From Sporanaerobacter acetigenes DSM 13106 (GTDB lineage: Bacteria > Bacillota > Clostridia > Tissierellales > Sporanaerobacteraceae), in contig NZ_FQXR01000002.1 of the NCBI RefSeq assembly GCF_900130025.1, forward strand, positions 248,001 to 312,000: a DNA stretch of 64,000 bases. The letters are read 5' to 3'. The translations under genes were made by a program, and so were the position numbers. The notes under the pieces are model-generated. The model worked only from the letters and a program-made list of their open reading frames with translations, was not told the origin of the DNA and did no database searches. Below, one piece after another: positions 17,218 through 25,072 of the stretch; within the stretch, counting starts at the first letter, position 1, and every line of letters begins with the position of its first letter.

Positions 17218-17244
17218 ATTTCACCTCCTAACATTCGAAATGTT
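17218..17244 (-). promoter_or_regulatory. Palindrome next to a second ribosome-site-like sequence
   Basis: AACATT-CGA-AATGTT (17230-17244) is a 15-base palindrome in the leader of the DUF5058 operon. On the minus strand it is followed at once by AGGAGGTGA, which has no ATG/GTG/TTG frame of any length after it. It may be an operator or leader hairpin. Confidence 0.3.
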
Positions 17245-17340
17245 TTTAATTGTGTCTATATTCTACACCTTTCTACAAATATCCTCTATTTTGTATATTA
17301 TTTTAATTTCAAAGTAAAGACTTGCCCAAATTCCTCATAA

Positions 17341-17377
17341 AAAAACAATAGTCTTAATAATAAAACTATTGTTTTTT
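17341..17377 (-). terminator. Terminator after the zinc-ribbon membrane protein gene
   Basis: AAACAATAG (17343-17351) pairs with CTATTGTTT (17366-17374), with a T run on both sides. It is nearly identical to the hairpin at 10996-11034. Confidence 0.82.
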
Positions 17378-17381
17378 GCCA

Positions 17382-17822
17382 CTATAATTCCTTTCCACAG
17401 GATTTACAAAATTTTGCATCCTCATCATTTAATGCACCGCATGCTCTGCATTTAATTTTTATTATCTCTTTTACCTCACTCTCACCTTTTCTACTGCTCA
17501 TATCCTTAACCATATCAATATTTTCTATAGTATCATTTATCATTCCGCCTTTAGCTGCACTATAAGGTTTTAAATCTTCTCTAGCCTTTTCTGGATCTAA
17601 TAGAAGTCCTGAACCTGCTGTACCTTCGGCACCAATACTCATAAGTATATTACCTACAATTATACAAATCATCCCAATCACTGGCCTTACAACAAAACTT
17701 GAAGGACTCATGGGTATCATATCTACAAAAAAGCTAGATATAAACAATATAAATCCAACAACCACAAGGACTAATCCTATATAATAGGTAAATTTTCTTT
17801 CTTTTGAAATTTTATTGGACAT
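17382..17822 (-). CDS. Zinc-ribbon membrane protein
   Basis: A 146-residue protein. Two membrane segments (about 12-32 and 42-62) are followed by a polar linker and a C-terminal zinc ribbon CRACGALN...FCKSCGKEL (about residues 125-146). Such proteins are common in Firmicutes and have no assigned function. The start has a GGGGG ribosome site, and a TATAAT lies about 35 bases upstream at 17855-17865. It is a single-gene transcript between recQ and the terminator at 17.35 kb. Confidence 0.7.
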   Translation of the reverse strand: MSNKISKERKFTYYIGLVLVVVGFILFISSFFVDMIPMSPSSFVVRPVIGMICIIVGNILMSIGAEGTAGSGLLLDPEKAREDLKPYSAAKGGMINDTIENIDMVKDMSSRKGESEVKEIIKIKCRACGALNDEDAKFCKSCGKEL

Positions 17823-17897
17823 TTTCTAACCCCCTTATAGTCAACTTCTTTGCTATATTATATCACAAAAATCCTAGTTTAGAATCCACATAAAATT

Positions 17898-17918
17898 TGC
17901 GACAGTGAAACTACCGCA
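17898..17918. repeat. Degenerate REP-like repeat after recQ
   Basis: On the minus strand GCGGTAGTTTCACTGTCGC matches the right half of the repeat at 8.3 kb (GACGGTTCTCACTGTCTC) with several changes. It begins three bases after the recQ stop codon. Confidence 0.4.
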
Positions 17919-17921
17919 TAC

Positions 17922-20096
17922 TCATCTATTTTTTATAATGACTATCCTTATATCTTCATAAGATATATCATCTGGCAATGCATCTTTAATTGGCTTTAGT
18001 CTTTCTGCCCCTATTTCATTTATTATAGATAATATTCTTTCTTCCCTTTCTGAATCTACAAATCTAGACCAATCTACTGTTTGACCATTATTGTGACATT
18101 TTTCCAAATGTCCTAAAATAGTTCCCACTGTTAAATCCCTTTTATTAGCTATTTCTTCTAAAGATAATCCTTCTAAATAATAATCATAGGTATCTTTATT
18201 GTCCCCTTGAATTTTTCTTGGCACTTCTGTGACTTTTCGTTCTATTTTAGAATTGTCTATCCCTTTATTTTCAGTATAATTTTTAATAATTTCTATAAAT
18301 TGTTCCCCATAGGATTCATATTTTTTAGTACCTACTCCTTTTATTTTTAAAAATTCCTCTCTGTTCTTAGGAAAATAGGTAGCCATTTCCTTTAAGCTGG
18401 AATCGTGAAATATAATGAATGGAGCTATGGAATTTTCTTTGGCTATTTCATATCTCAATTCCCTTAGTTCTTCAAATAATTCTTTCTCATAGTTTTCTTC
18501 AATATAATCTAAATCTACAGTTCTCCTTACATTGTTCTTTCTTTCGCTTAATTGTTTTATTTCAATTAAATCTTTTTTATGATAAACCTTATCCTCTCCA
18601 TTTAACACTAAAGCTGACTTTTGTGTCAGTTTTAAAACTGGATATTCATCTGCCGTCATATGAATATAATCCATAGATACTAATACCATAATCATTTCCT
18701 TTATAGTAGCTTCTGTATATTCCTCCATAATCCCATAGGTGGATAATTTATCTAAACCTAAATCTAGTATTCTCTTATTTTTAGAGCCTCTTAGGATTTG
18801 TGCTATTATAGTAGAACCAAACTTTTCCCTTGCTCTATAGATACAAGATAATATTTTCTGAGCTTCTATAGTAATATCAACCATTTCTGATTGGCTTAGA
18901 CAATTGCCGCAATTGTTACACTTCTCCTCTTCTATTTCCTCCCCAAAATAATTTAATATACTATTTCTCAAACATTCATTTGTATTGCAATAATCTATTA
19001 GATATTGAAGATTTGTATATAATAATCTTTCCCTTTCAGGCGAATAAGTACTATTTTGAATTAGATATTTTTGTTTTACAATATCCTGAGGAGAATAAAG
19101 CAATATGCAATCACTAGGTTCCCCATCTCTTCCTGCTCTACCCGCCTCTTGATAATAGGCTTCCATATTTTTAGGCATATTATAATGAATGACAAATCTT
19201 ACATCTGGCTTGTCTATTCCCATTCCAAAAGCATTCGTAGCTACCATTATTCTTGCACGATTAAATATAAAATCCTCCTGATTTTGCCTACGAACTTCAT
19301 CGTTCATTCCTCCATGGTAGGCTATGGCATCTATGTCTTTTCCCTGTAATTTTTTTGTTAGAGATTCTACAGTTTTTCTAGTAGCACAGTAGATTATTCC
19401 AGATTCCTCTTTGTAATTATTCTCAAGATAATCAAATAGATAATCAAGTTTTTTTCTGGGCTTTACTACCTGATAAAATAAATTAGGCCTATCAAATCCT
19501 ATTATTGAAATCAACGGTTCCCTTAATCCTATTAAATCCTGTATTTCCTCTACTACCTCTTTTGTAGCTGTGGCAGTATAAGCAGACACTACTGGCCTAT
19601 TATCTAGAGAATTAATAAATTTAGGTATTTCCAAATAACTAGGTCTAAAATCATGGCCCCATTGACTTATACAATGGGCCTCATCTATGGCTACCATAGA
19701 TATATTTATTTCCTTTACTAATTTCGAGAATATATATGTATTAAGTCTCTCTGGTGCTATATAGATTATTTTATATTTATTTTCCCTTATTTCCCTCAAT
19801 CTAGTGGCAAATTCCCCTTGATTTAGAGTACTATTTATAAAGGTTCCAGCTATTCCTATCTCTTTTAAGGAATCTACTTGATCCTTCATCAAAGATATTA
19901 GAGGAGATATGACTATAGTGATTCCGTCCATTAAAATTGCAGGAAGTTGATAACAAAGAGACTTCCCGCCACCTGTAGGCATTACCCCTAATACATCTCT
20001 TCCTTCTAAGCTTCCCCTAATTAATTTTTCTTGACCTTTTCTAAACTCTTCATAGCCAAAATAATCTTTCAATACACCATATATATCCATACCCAT
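17922..20096 (-). CDS. recQ: ATP-dependent DNA helicase RecQ
   Basis: A 724-residue 3'-5' DNA helicase acting in recombination and fork repair. Motif 0 FRKGQ (18-22), Walker A MPTGGGKS (39-46), [15 protein letters not shown] near 138, SAYTATAT, and the motif [14 protein letters not shown] are all present. The zinc-binding RQC part has CNNCGNC near 395. An HRDC domain lies at about 525-595, and a C-terminal helix-turn-helix ([20 protein letters not shown]) is found in many Firmicutes RecQ. The ATG at 20096 or the one two codons later both follow a G-rich site. It marks the left border of the accessory island. Confidence 0.93.
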   Translation of the reverse strand: MGMDIYGVLKDYFGYEEFRKGQEKLIRGSLEGRDVLGVMPTGGGKSLCYQLPAILMDGITIVISPLISLMKDQVDSLKEIGIAGTFINSTLNQGEFATRLREIRENKYKIIYIAPERLNTYIFSKLVKEINISMVAIDEAHCISQWGHDFRPSYLEIPKFINSLDNRPVVSAYTATATKEVVEEIQDLIGLREPLISIIGFDRPNLFYQVVKPRKKLDYLFDYLENNYKEESGIIYCATRKTVESLTKKLQGKDIDAIAYHGGMNDEVRRQNQEDFIFNRARIMVATNAFGMGIDKPDVRFVIHYNMPKNMEAYYQEAGRAGRDGEPSDCILLYSPQDIVKQKYLIQNSTYSPERERLLYTNLQYLIDYCNTNECLRNSILNYFGEEIEEEKCNNCGNCLSQSEMVDITIEAQKILSCIYRAREKFGSTIIAQILRGSKNKRILDLGLDKLSTYGIMEEYTEATIKEMIMVLVSMDYIHMTADEYPVLKLTQKSALVLNGEDKVYHKKDLIEIKQLSERKNNVRRTVDLDYIEENYEKELFEELRELRYEIAKENSIAPFIIFHDSSLKEMATYFPKNREEFLKIKGVGTKKYESYGEQFIEIIKNYTENKGIDNSKIERKVTEVPRKIQGDNKDTYDYYLEGLSLEEIANKRDLTVGTILGHLEKCHNNGQTVDWSRFVDSEREERILSIINEIGAERLKPIKDALPDDISYEDIRIVIIKNR

Positions 20097-20151
20097 CCCC
20101 GTCCCCCTAAATTTTCTAATCCAGTTTAAAATATATTATACCACTATTTCA

Positions 20152-20184
20152 TGACACAAGGGTACAGTTCTCCTGTGTTGTTCA
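20152..20184. repeat. REP-like repeat upstream of recQ
   Basis: TGACACAAGGGTACAGTTCT followed by CCTGTGTTGTTCA is an imperfect palindrome of the same family as those at 8.3 and 12.95 kb. Confidence 0.6.
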
Positions 20185-20185
20185 T

Positions 20186-20216
20186 AAAAAGAGTTAGAGG
20201 AAAATCTCCTAACTCC
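20186..20216 (-). terminator. Rho-independent terminator
   Basis: GAGTTAG (20191-20197) pairs with CTAACTC (20209-20215), and the minus strand continues into TTTTTATG. Related AGAGGAAAATC hairpins occur at 22.93 and 46.88 kb. Confidence 0.7.
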
Positions 20217-20480
20217 TTTGATATATTGTGATTCCAACTCTATTGCTATGGACAAGTAAAGCTTCAATATTTATATTTTTCCCTACCAAAGCTAAATCTA
20301 TATCAGATCCATTTTTATAGTTTCCTTTTGCTCGAGAACCATAAAGCACTACTTTTTCAATTTTCTAATTCTTCCATCTTGATTCTTAACTTTTCAAACT
20401 GTTCAAAATATCGACCTTTCACAAGAGTAATAATATCATCTGCTATACTTTCGTCAGTTCCATTACATATTGAAGATGGC
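20209..20480 (-). pseudogene. Remnant of a minimal nucleotidyltransferase gene
   Basis: On the minus strand two frames hold recognisable pieces. The upstream piece ends ADDIITLVKGRYFEQFEKL...MEELEN and a stop. The downstream piece, in another frame, reads EKVVLYGSRAKGNYKNGSDI and DLAL, the GSxAxG...SDxDL core of MNT-type nucleotidyltransferases, then stops after about 35 more residues. The frames are separated by a stop and a shift, and the family normally continues for another 40 or more residues. No usable start is seen. MNT proteins usually pair with HEPN toxins; none is present here. The rest of the 20097-20545 gap holds the repeat and terminator listed separately. Confidence 0.75.
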
Positions 20481-20545
20481 TAAGTGTTTAGCAGCATACG
20501 CATATATATTATGTCATAAAAAAATCCCTTCGAACTCTTATATTT

Positions 20546-21448
20546 CTAAATCAGATCTGCATATCTAAGTTTAGAATCCACATCAATGTCCATTTCACTT
20601 ATGGAATTGTAGATTAGAACCTTCAAATATCCTATAGGATTTCTAATCTCCCGCATTCTACTAGCTTCTTTAAATTTATTCACAGCATGTTCTATAGCAA
20701 AAAAATTCAACCGTTTGACATCATTTTCAGCTATTTTAGCCGGAATATAATTGTCCCCAATTTTTATTCTTTTGCTATTTTCAATATCAAGTAGCAATAG
20801 CTTTATAGCATGATCTGCTGCTACTTGATACTTTTCATCTATAGCATGGAGTTCACAATTTTTTATGATTTTTTTGTACCTTTCCTGAAAATCTTCATAA
20901 GATGGGTTTCTTCCATCAATCCCTCTATCGTCTTTTAACAATTTTTCGTGATAGATAGATTGATTAGAAATCTCTGTAGAAGTCTTTGTAGTAATCTCTG
21001 GTAATGGTGAGTTCATATTGGTTCTTTCCATTGGTTCATTTTGTATATCATTGTCGTCTCCTTTTGAACCTATCATAGTATCATTTTTATCCAATGTAGC
21101 ATCATTTTCTTCATCTTTTATCATCTTTTCAAGCTCTTCATAATTGATGGTATACCAAAGGGTCCTATCCATTTGATATACATTAAAATTGTCAACTATT
21201 ATCAAATTCATATCTCTTAACCTTTTGAAAGTTCTCTTTATAGTTGAATTGCTCCAAAAAGGAAATTCCTCATGCCACTCATCAATAGTATTGTAAGTCC
21301 AGTATCTTCCCTCGTGAAAATTTCTATTGTTTTTCTTATTTATCTCAATCCAATAATGCACCTGCTGCAATATTAAAGCCTCATTTAGTCCCAATACTAC
21401 TGCCAATTCTTTATCTAATACCAATGGATGTAGATTTAAAATTGTCAT
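20546..21448 (-). CDS. Phage/plasmid-type replication protein with N-terminal winged helix
   Basis: A 300-residue protein. The first 110 residues (LVLDKELAVVLGLNEALILQ, GRYWTYNTIDEWHEEFPFWS, TIKRTFKRLRD) match the winged-helix N-terminus common to replication proteins of Firmicutes phages, plasmids and integrative elements. A low-complexity linker (about 120-175) precedes an alpha-helical C-terminal domain whose end, NPIGYLKVLIYNSI, is also typical. I start at ATG 21448 with GGGGGAT upstream; the longer open frame crosses a terminator. No other phage genes surround it, so it is probably a relic of a mobile element that entered this island. Confidence 0.72.
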   Translation of the reverse strand: MTILNLHPLVLDKELAVVLGLNEALILQQVHYWIEINKKNNRNFHEGRYWTYNTIDEWHEEFPFWSNSTIKRTFKRLRDMNLIIVDNFNVYQMDRTLWYTINYEELEKMIKDEENDATLDKNDTMIGSKGDDNDIQNEPMERTNMNSPLPEITTKTSTEISNQSIYHEKLLKDDRGIDGRNPSYEDFQERYKKIIKNCELHAIDEKYQVAADHAIKLLLLDIENSKRIKIGDNYIPAKIAENDVKRLNFFAIEHAVNKFKEASRMREIRNPIGYLKVLIYNSISEMDIDVDSKLRYADLI

Positions 21449-21536
21449 ATCAATATCCCCCTTTTTCTTCAATACTCTAGTATCAATATATAATTGAAGA
21501 AGAATTTTGCAAAATGAGGACTTGGATAAAGTCAAC

Positions 21537-21567
21537 ATAAAAATAAGCCCTACTTTGCGTAGAGCCA
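21537..21567 (-). terminator. Terminator after the AAA ATPase/partner stub
   Basis: On the minus strand GGCTCTAC (21566-21559) pairs with GTAGGGCT and continues into TATTTTTATG. It belongs to the same hairpin family as those at 1.3, 5.9 and 34.25 kb. Confidence 0.75.
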
Positions 21568-21594
21568 CTGTATATTAATATTATCACCTTATCC

Positions 21595-21750
21595 TTATTC
21601 CAATAAATCAAATAAACAATATTCATTTTTAAATATCAATTTATTATTGTCAAACAACTTACTTATAATTACCTCTTCTGCAGAACCCTCTGGTATCCAT
21701 ATTACATGACCTGTTTTTAATGACTCTTCTAACTTTAAATATTCTTGCAT
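21595..21750 (-). pseudogene. Stub of the AAA ATPase partner gene (51 codons)
   Basis: An ATG at 21750, inside the last codons of the AAA gene and with AGAGGAAT upstream, opens a frame of 51 residues: MQEYLKLEESLKTGHVIWIP, then EGSAEEVIISKLFDNN, ending at TAA 21595. The VIWIPEGSAEEVII segment looks like the first strand and acidic motif of a TOPRIM- or nuclease-like domain (EGxxE), the usual partner of such ATPases. The frame stops where a full partner would continue, so I read it as truncated. It could be a genuine small protein, but that is less likely. Confidence 0.55.
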
Positions 21751-22766
21751 ATATATTCCTCTAATGCTTTGATATTTAATGCTTTAGGTGCTGTTCCTTT
21801 AATATAATTTGAAAGTATAACATCACTCTTTTTCAATTCACTTCTTTCTATCACTTTTGAATACCTACGGATTTCTGTAAAATAGTTCTCGTTTCTAACT
21901 AACACATATATATTATCCATTCTATAAAATGAATCCAAAACTTCTGCATAATGTGTTGTAAAAATTAGGCATGCACCTCTTTTATTTATTTCTTTATTGT
22001 TGAATATATTAATAATCATTTTCACTAATTCCTTATTCAGATGATTTTCTAGTTCATCTATTATCAAATATCCGCCATTTCTTAATGCAGTCATTGCATT
22101 TCTTATGATTTTTTGACCTTTTATAGTTCCAGATGATATAATTTCCTCCAATCCAATAACACTTGATTGAATTTTAACTTCGCTATTTTTAAATTCTATA
22201 TCAACTCCATCCTCTCCTTTAATTTTCTCAAGCCTTTTAAGATTTTCATCAAAAACATTTAAAACACTTTTATCCACTATCCCTTGGACAGGATTTATTT
22301 TATCTTTGAAATTCTCAAACATCGTATTTACTGTAGCTCCTGAATCTTTTGTTGCAGTAATAACAATACTATTGTCATCTTTTAGCATTCCTAGCAATTT
22401 TCTATCTAATTTACTTCTTCTCTTTTCTGTACAGTTTTCATTTTCTGTGAAATCAAATATATTGCTCTTAGAAGTAACATTGGATTTTGCCTTACTCTTT
22501 AATACTTCATCCTCATAATAAAAATATACTTCCCCTTCTATGTTTCTTCTATATTTTATTTTAGACTCTAATTTAAACATCTTATTATCTTTATAAAAAT
22601 ATACTGTCATAATTATCCCATTTTTTTCAGTTTCCTCATTTAAAAACATTGGTGGTACCAAATTGCCTTCGTTCAATCCCTTATGATTTAGCACTACTTC
22701 CATAGCTAGATTTAACAATTTAATTGAAGTAGTTTTCCCCACAGCATTAATACCAATAATAGACAT
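21735..22766 (-). CDS. AAA family ATPase, N-terminally truncated
   Basis: A 343-residue ABC/AAA_21-type ATPase of the OLD/AbiEii-like group. The Walker A IGINAVGKTT starts at residue 4 of the open frame, whereas intact members have about 25-30 residues before it (the IxNFRSF strand). A stop codon lies four codons upstream of the first ATG, and no ribosome site is visible. Walker B is YLIIDELENHL and the switch His is in FTTHYAEVLDSF. A short partner stub overlaps the 3' end. The pair resembles a two-gene defence module that has lost both the ATPase N-terminus and most of the effector, so it is probably inactive. Confidence 0.65.
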   Translation of the reverse strand: MSIIGINAVGKTTSIKLLNLAMEVVLNHKGLNEGNLVPPMFLNEETEKNGIIMTVYFYKDNKMFKLESKIKYRRNIEGEVYFYYEDEVLKSKAKSNVTSKSNIFDFTENENCTEKRRSKLDRKLLGMLKDDNSIVITATKDSGATVNTMFENFKDKINPVQGIVDKSVLNVFDENLKRLEKIKGEDGVDIEFKNSEVKIQSSVIGLEEIISSGTIKGQKIIRNAMTALRNGGYLIIDELENHLNKELVKMIINIFNNKEINKRGACLIFTTHYAEVLDSFYRMDNIYVLVRNENYFTEIRRYSKVIERSELKKSDVILSNYIKGTAPKALNIKALEEYICKNI

Positions 22767-22928
22767 AGTTTATTGTTTAAAAGTATAATGCAATTATATT
22801 TTTCATAGGTTCCAAATGATTTACACTACTTAAAAATACTAGCTGTATATTATACTATATACTATTACAGAAAATTCCATGCTTTTAAGCAACCTCTATT
22901 TCTACAATTTTTAAATCACAAACGGCAA

Positions 22929-22971
22929 AATTTAAAAGAGCTAGAGGAAAATCCTTCTAGCTCTTTTAAAT
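22929..22971 (-). terminator. Terminator in the gap after the drm-like operon
   Basis: TTAAAAGAGCTAGA pairs with TCTAGCTCTTTTAA around an AGGATTTTCC centre, followed by a T-rich tail on the minus strand. It lies about 310 bases after the drmB stop. Confidence 0.75.
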
Positions 22972-22981
22972 ATATTAAGGT

Positions 22982-23045
22982 AAGGTTCGAATGAATTCGA
23001 ACCTAAGGTGAATAGTAGCATGTAGCTTCGATTTCAATCGAAAGT
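22982..23045. other. Two perfect hairpins in a 517-base gene-free stretch
   Basis: AGGTTCGAA-TGAA-TTCGAACCT (22983-23004) and TTCGATT-TC-AATCGAA (23027-23042) are perfect stems joined by GGTGAATAGTAGCATGTAG. They are unlike the terminators of this window because no T run follows. The stretch 22767-23283 otherwise holds a terminator and the 46-nt stem-loop repeat; I see no gene in it. It could encode a structured RNA or be a protein-binding or integration site. Confidence 0.45.
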
Positions 23046-23068
23046 TTCCACTAGGGGTAATATTTAGC

Positions 23069-23119
23069 AAAAATTGCAGTTATATATGCAATAAATAAAA
23101 GTTGCACATATAACTGCAA
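23069..23119. repeat. 46-nt stem-loop repeat, left copy
   Basis: TTGCAGTTATAT and ATATAACTGCAA are inverted arms around an AT-rich centre (23074-23119), preceded by AAAAA. A second copy in the same orientation is at 40960-41010, with 43 of 46 bases identical. The two copies bracket the drm-like operon and the type I restriction genes. On the minus strand the arms run into TTTTT, so each could also act as a weak terminator. Confidence 0.8.
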
Positions 23120-23283
23120 GTATAATACGATGCCATCAAATACCTACATCTATCTTTTGGTTACTACTATATCACTTTTATACGATAACAAAGTTCCTAT
23201 ATTTTCTTTCCACAGGACTTCTTCATCTTTTAAACAAAAAGTATTATACTTAAAAAATTAGTTCTTTTCATATCAAACTTTTT

Positions 23284-25071
23284 TTAAAAAAACCTTCCAA
23301 AATAGCCTATATCCTTATTTTCTAATTTTCCAATTATAGTAGCCCTGTCTAAAAATAAATTTCTCATTTCACAGCTTGTCTCTGGCAACAAAGTACATGA
23401 ATGACAAGCTGCTAAGTTTAATGAATTTAGACCTTGTCCCCCCGATTGAATACATAAAGGATCGGATGAACACCATCTAGCTTGATCTAATGCCTTTTTA
23501 ATGGTCTTTTCTAAATTTTTTCCTCCGCCTTGACTTACCAACCCACCTAGACTCCCTTCTGAATCTGGAGATGCAGTATATATTAAAACTCCCTCCATTT
23601 CATACTTTCTATTTTCATAGACTTGAGTAGTATATATACGTTCTTTTAATGCAGAAGCTGAATACCCACATTGCAAAGTTATTTGTCTGATCAATAGATG
23701 AGAAAATGTATGAAGTAGAACATACCTAGGAGAAAATTTATTGCATTTAAATTTAGCTCTTTCCTTATTATGCTCCAATATTTCTATCCTTTTTATAACT
23801 TGGTCATTTTCTTCCCATTTTCTTATCCTTTCTTTATTAAATTTGATAAATATACCTTCACCCCAAAATTCAACTGCTGGCAACCAGTTTTTTCTTTTAT
23901 TGCTTAAAGGTGCTACCTTGCTATTATCATTTTCAAATTCATCGCCCGGCTTTATTCTTCTAAACCCAGTTAAAACTACTACTTCTTTTATCTTCTTTGC
24001 CAATACTATCTGATCAATATACCCTATTAGCGATTCAGGAATTTCTTCTGTTTCCGTAACAAAATCCAAGCTATTATTATCGCCCAAGGAAAAAGCCTTA
24101 TATTCATCCATCATTATATTCGCCTCAGATTTTGGGCTATCATCCTTATAATTATTTATACGATATATTATCTGCTCCTTTATTTCTTCTTTAGAATATT
24201 TAAGCTTTTTACCTATTTGGCTAAATTCTATAAAAAATTGTAATTTGTTTTCATCTTTTATATCTAATTCTCTAAGCTGACTATCATACTTGTTTAATTC
24301 CTTTTGAATAGCATCGCTCCAAGGTGGAATAGACAACGCACTTATAAGATTAGGATAATATATATTGGTACTACCTCGTTGAACTGTTCTAAGTGGCTCT
24401 GTGCATAAATTTTTATCTTTATCTCTTAACCATGGTCTATTTCCACTACACGGATATCCTTTCAATGAATTCTTTGAAAAACTATATTTCATGCTCCTAC
24501 TTCTCCCACAGGTTTTACACCATATTACAATACTATCAAGTCCTCCAGTTTCTTTCCTATAAAACAAACGTAAATCTGGATTTTCACAATCAGTTTCTCC
24601 CTGATGAACCCACCAATCATAAGGAAAATCTTCTATATGCCCATTTTCACAGGCTACAACAAATCTTGAAGGAATTAAACTTCTATTTCCACATATGGGA
24701 CACTTCAATACATTGTTAAACTTAAAAATCTTATAGTTCCCAATCTTACCACAACTTTCTCTTGAACATATTAAAGTTTCTGGAAATCGAAAAGCCGGTA
24801 TATCTCTTGACTTTGCATAAGGATTACTTAATGTTTTATCTTGAGTTTGTGGTTTAACAAAATAATCTACTTCTAATAATTTTTGAAGATTGACTTCCTG
24901 TATTATATATTCTTCATCATGCTCATTTTTCCAAAAATCTGTTCCAGCTATTATCACAGAAGCTTTGGGGAGATCTACCAATGAACCACAGCCAAAAGTG
25001 GTTATCATTTGAGTCTGTCTAACTTCACCTACTACTTTTTTTGTTTTCTTTTTATTTGAATACAAGTTCAT
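23284..25071 (-). CDS. drmB: DrmB-like DISARM protein (DUF1998)
   Basis: A 595-residue protein of the DrmB/DUF1998 group. The N-terminal QMITTFGCGSLVDLP near residue 29 is typical of DrmB. Zinc-binding cysteines occur at about 90-130 (CSRESCGK...CPICGN) and again as CKTCGRS. The DUF1998 signature LLHTFSHLLIRQITLQCGY lies near 460, and a terminal cluster with CHSCTLLPETSC near 560 precedes the end. DrmB works with DrmA in DISARM, where the two form a DNA-loading complex that blocks incoming phage DNA. I start at ATG 25071 (GGAGGATGA upstream), one base after the drmA stop, so translation is coupled. It is the last gene of a six-gene operon. Confidence 0.88.
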   Translation of the reverse strand: MNLYSNKKKTKKVVGEVRQTQMITTFGCGSLVDLPKASVIIAGTDFWKNEHDEEYIIQEVNLQKLLEVDYFVKPQTQDKTLSNPYAKSRDIPAFRFPETLICSRESCGKIGNYKIFKFNNVLKCPICGNRSLIPSRFVVACENGHIEDFPYDWWVHQGETDCENPDLRLFYRKETGGLDSIVIWCKTCGRSRSMKYSFSKNSLKGYPCSGNRPWLRDKDKNLCTEPLRTVQRGSTNIYYPNLISALSIPPWSDAIQKELNKYDSQLRELDIKDENKLQFFIEFSQIGKKLKYSKEEIKEQIIYRINNYKDDSPKSEANIMMDEYKAFSLGDNNSLDFVTETEEIPESLIGYIDQIVLAKKIKEVVVLTGFRRIKPGDEFENDNSKVAPLSNKRKNWLPAVEFWGEGIFIKFNKERIRKWEENDQVIKRIEILEHNKERAKFKCNKFSPRYVLLHTFSHLLIRQITLQCGYSASALKERIYTTQVYENRKYEMEGVLIYTASPDSEGSLGGLVSQGGGKNLEKTIKKALDQARWCSSDPLCIQSGGQGLNSLNLAACHSCTLLPETSCEMRNLFLDRATIIGKLENKDIGYFGRFF

Positions 25072-25072
25072 T

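Noticed and set aside
21449-21568. Longer N-terminus of the replication protein
   Set aside because: It would begin inside the terminator of the upstream gene; GGGGGAT supports the start at 21448, and the family begins near LHPLVL.
22982-23119. CRISPR array or transposon ends
   Set aside because: There are only single hairpins and one stem-loop; no regularly spaced repeats, no cas gene and no transposase are present.
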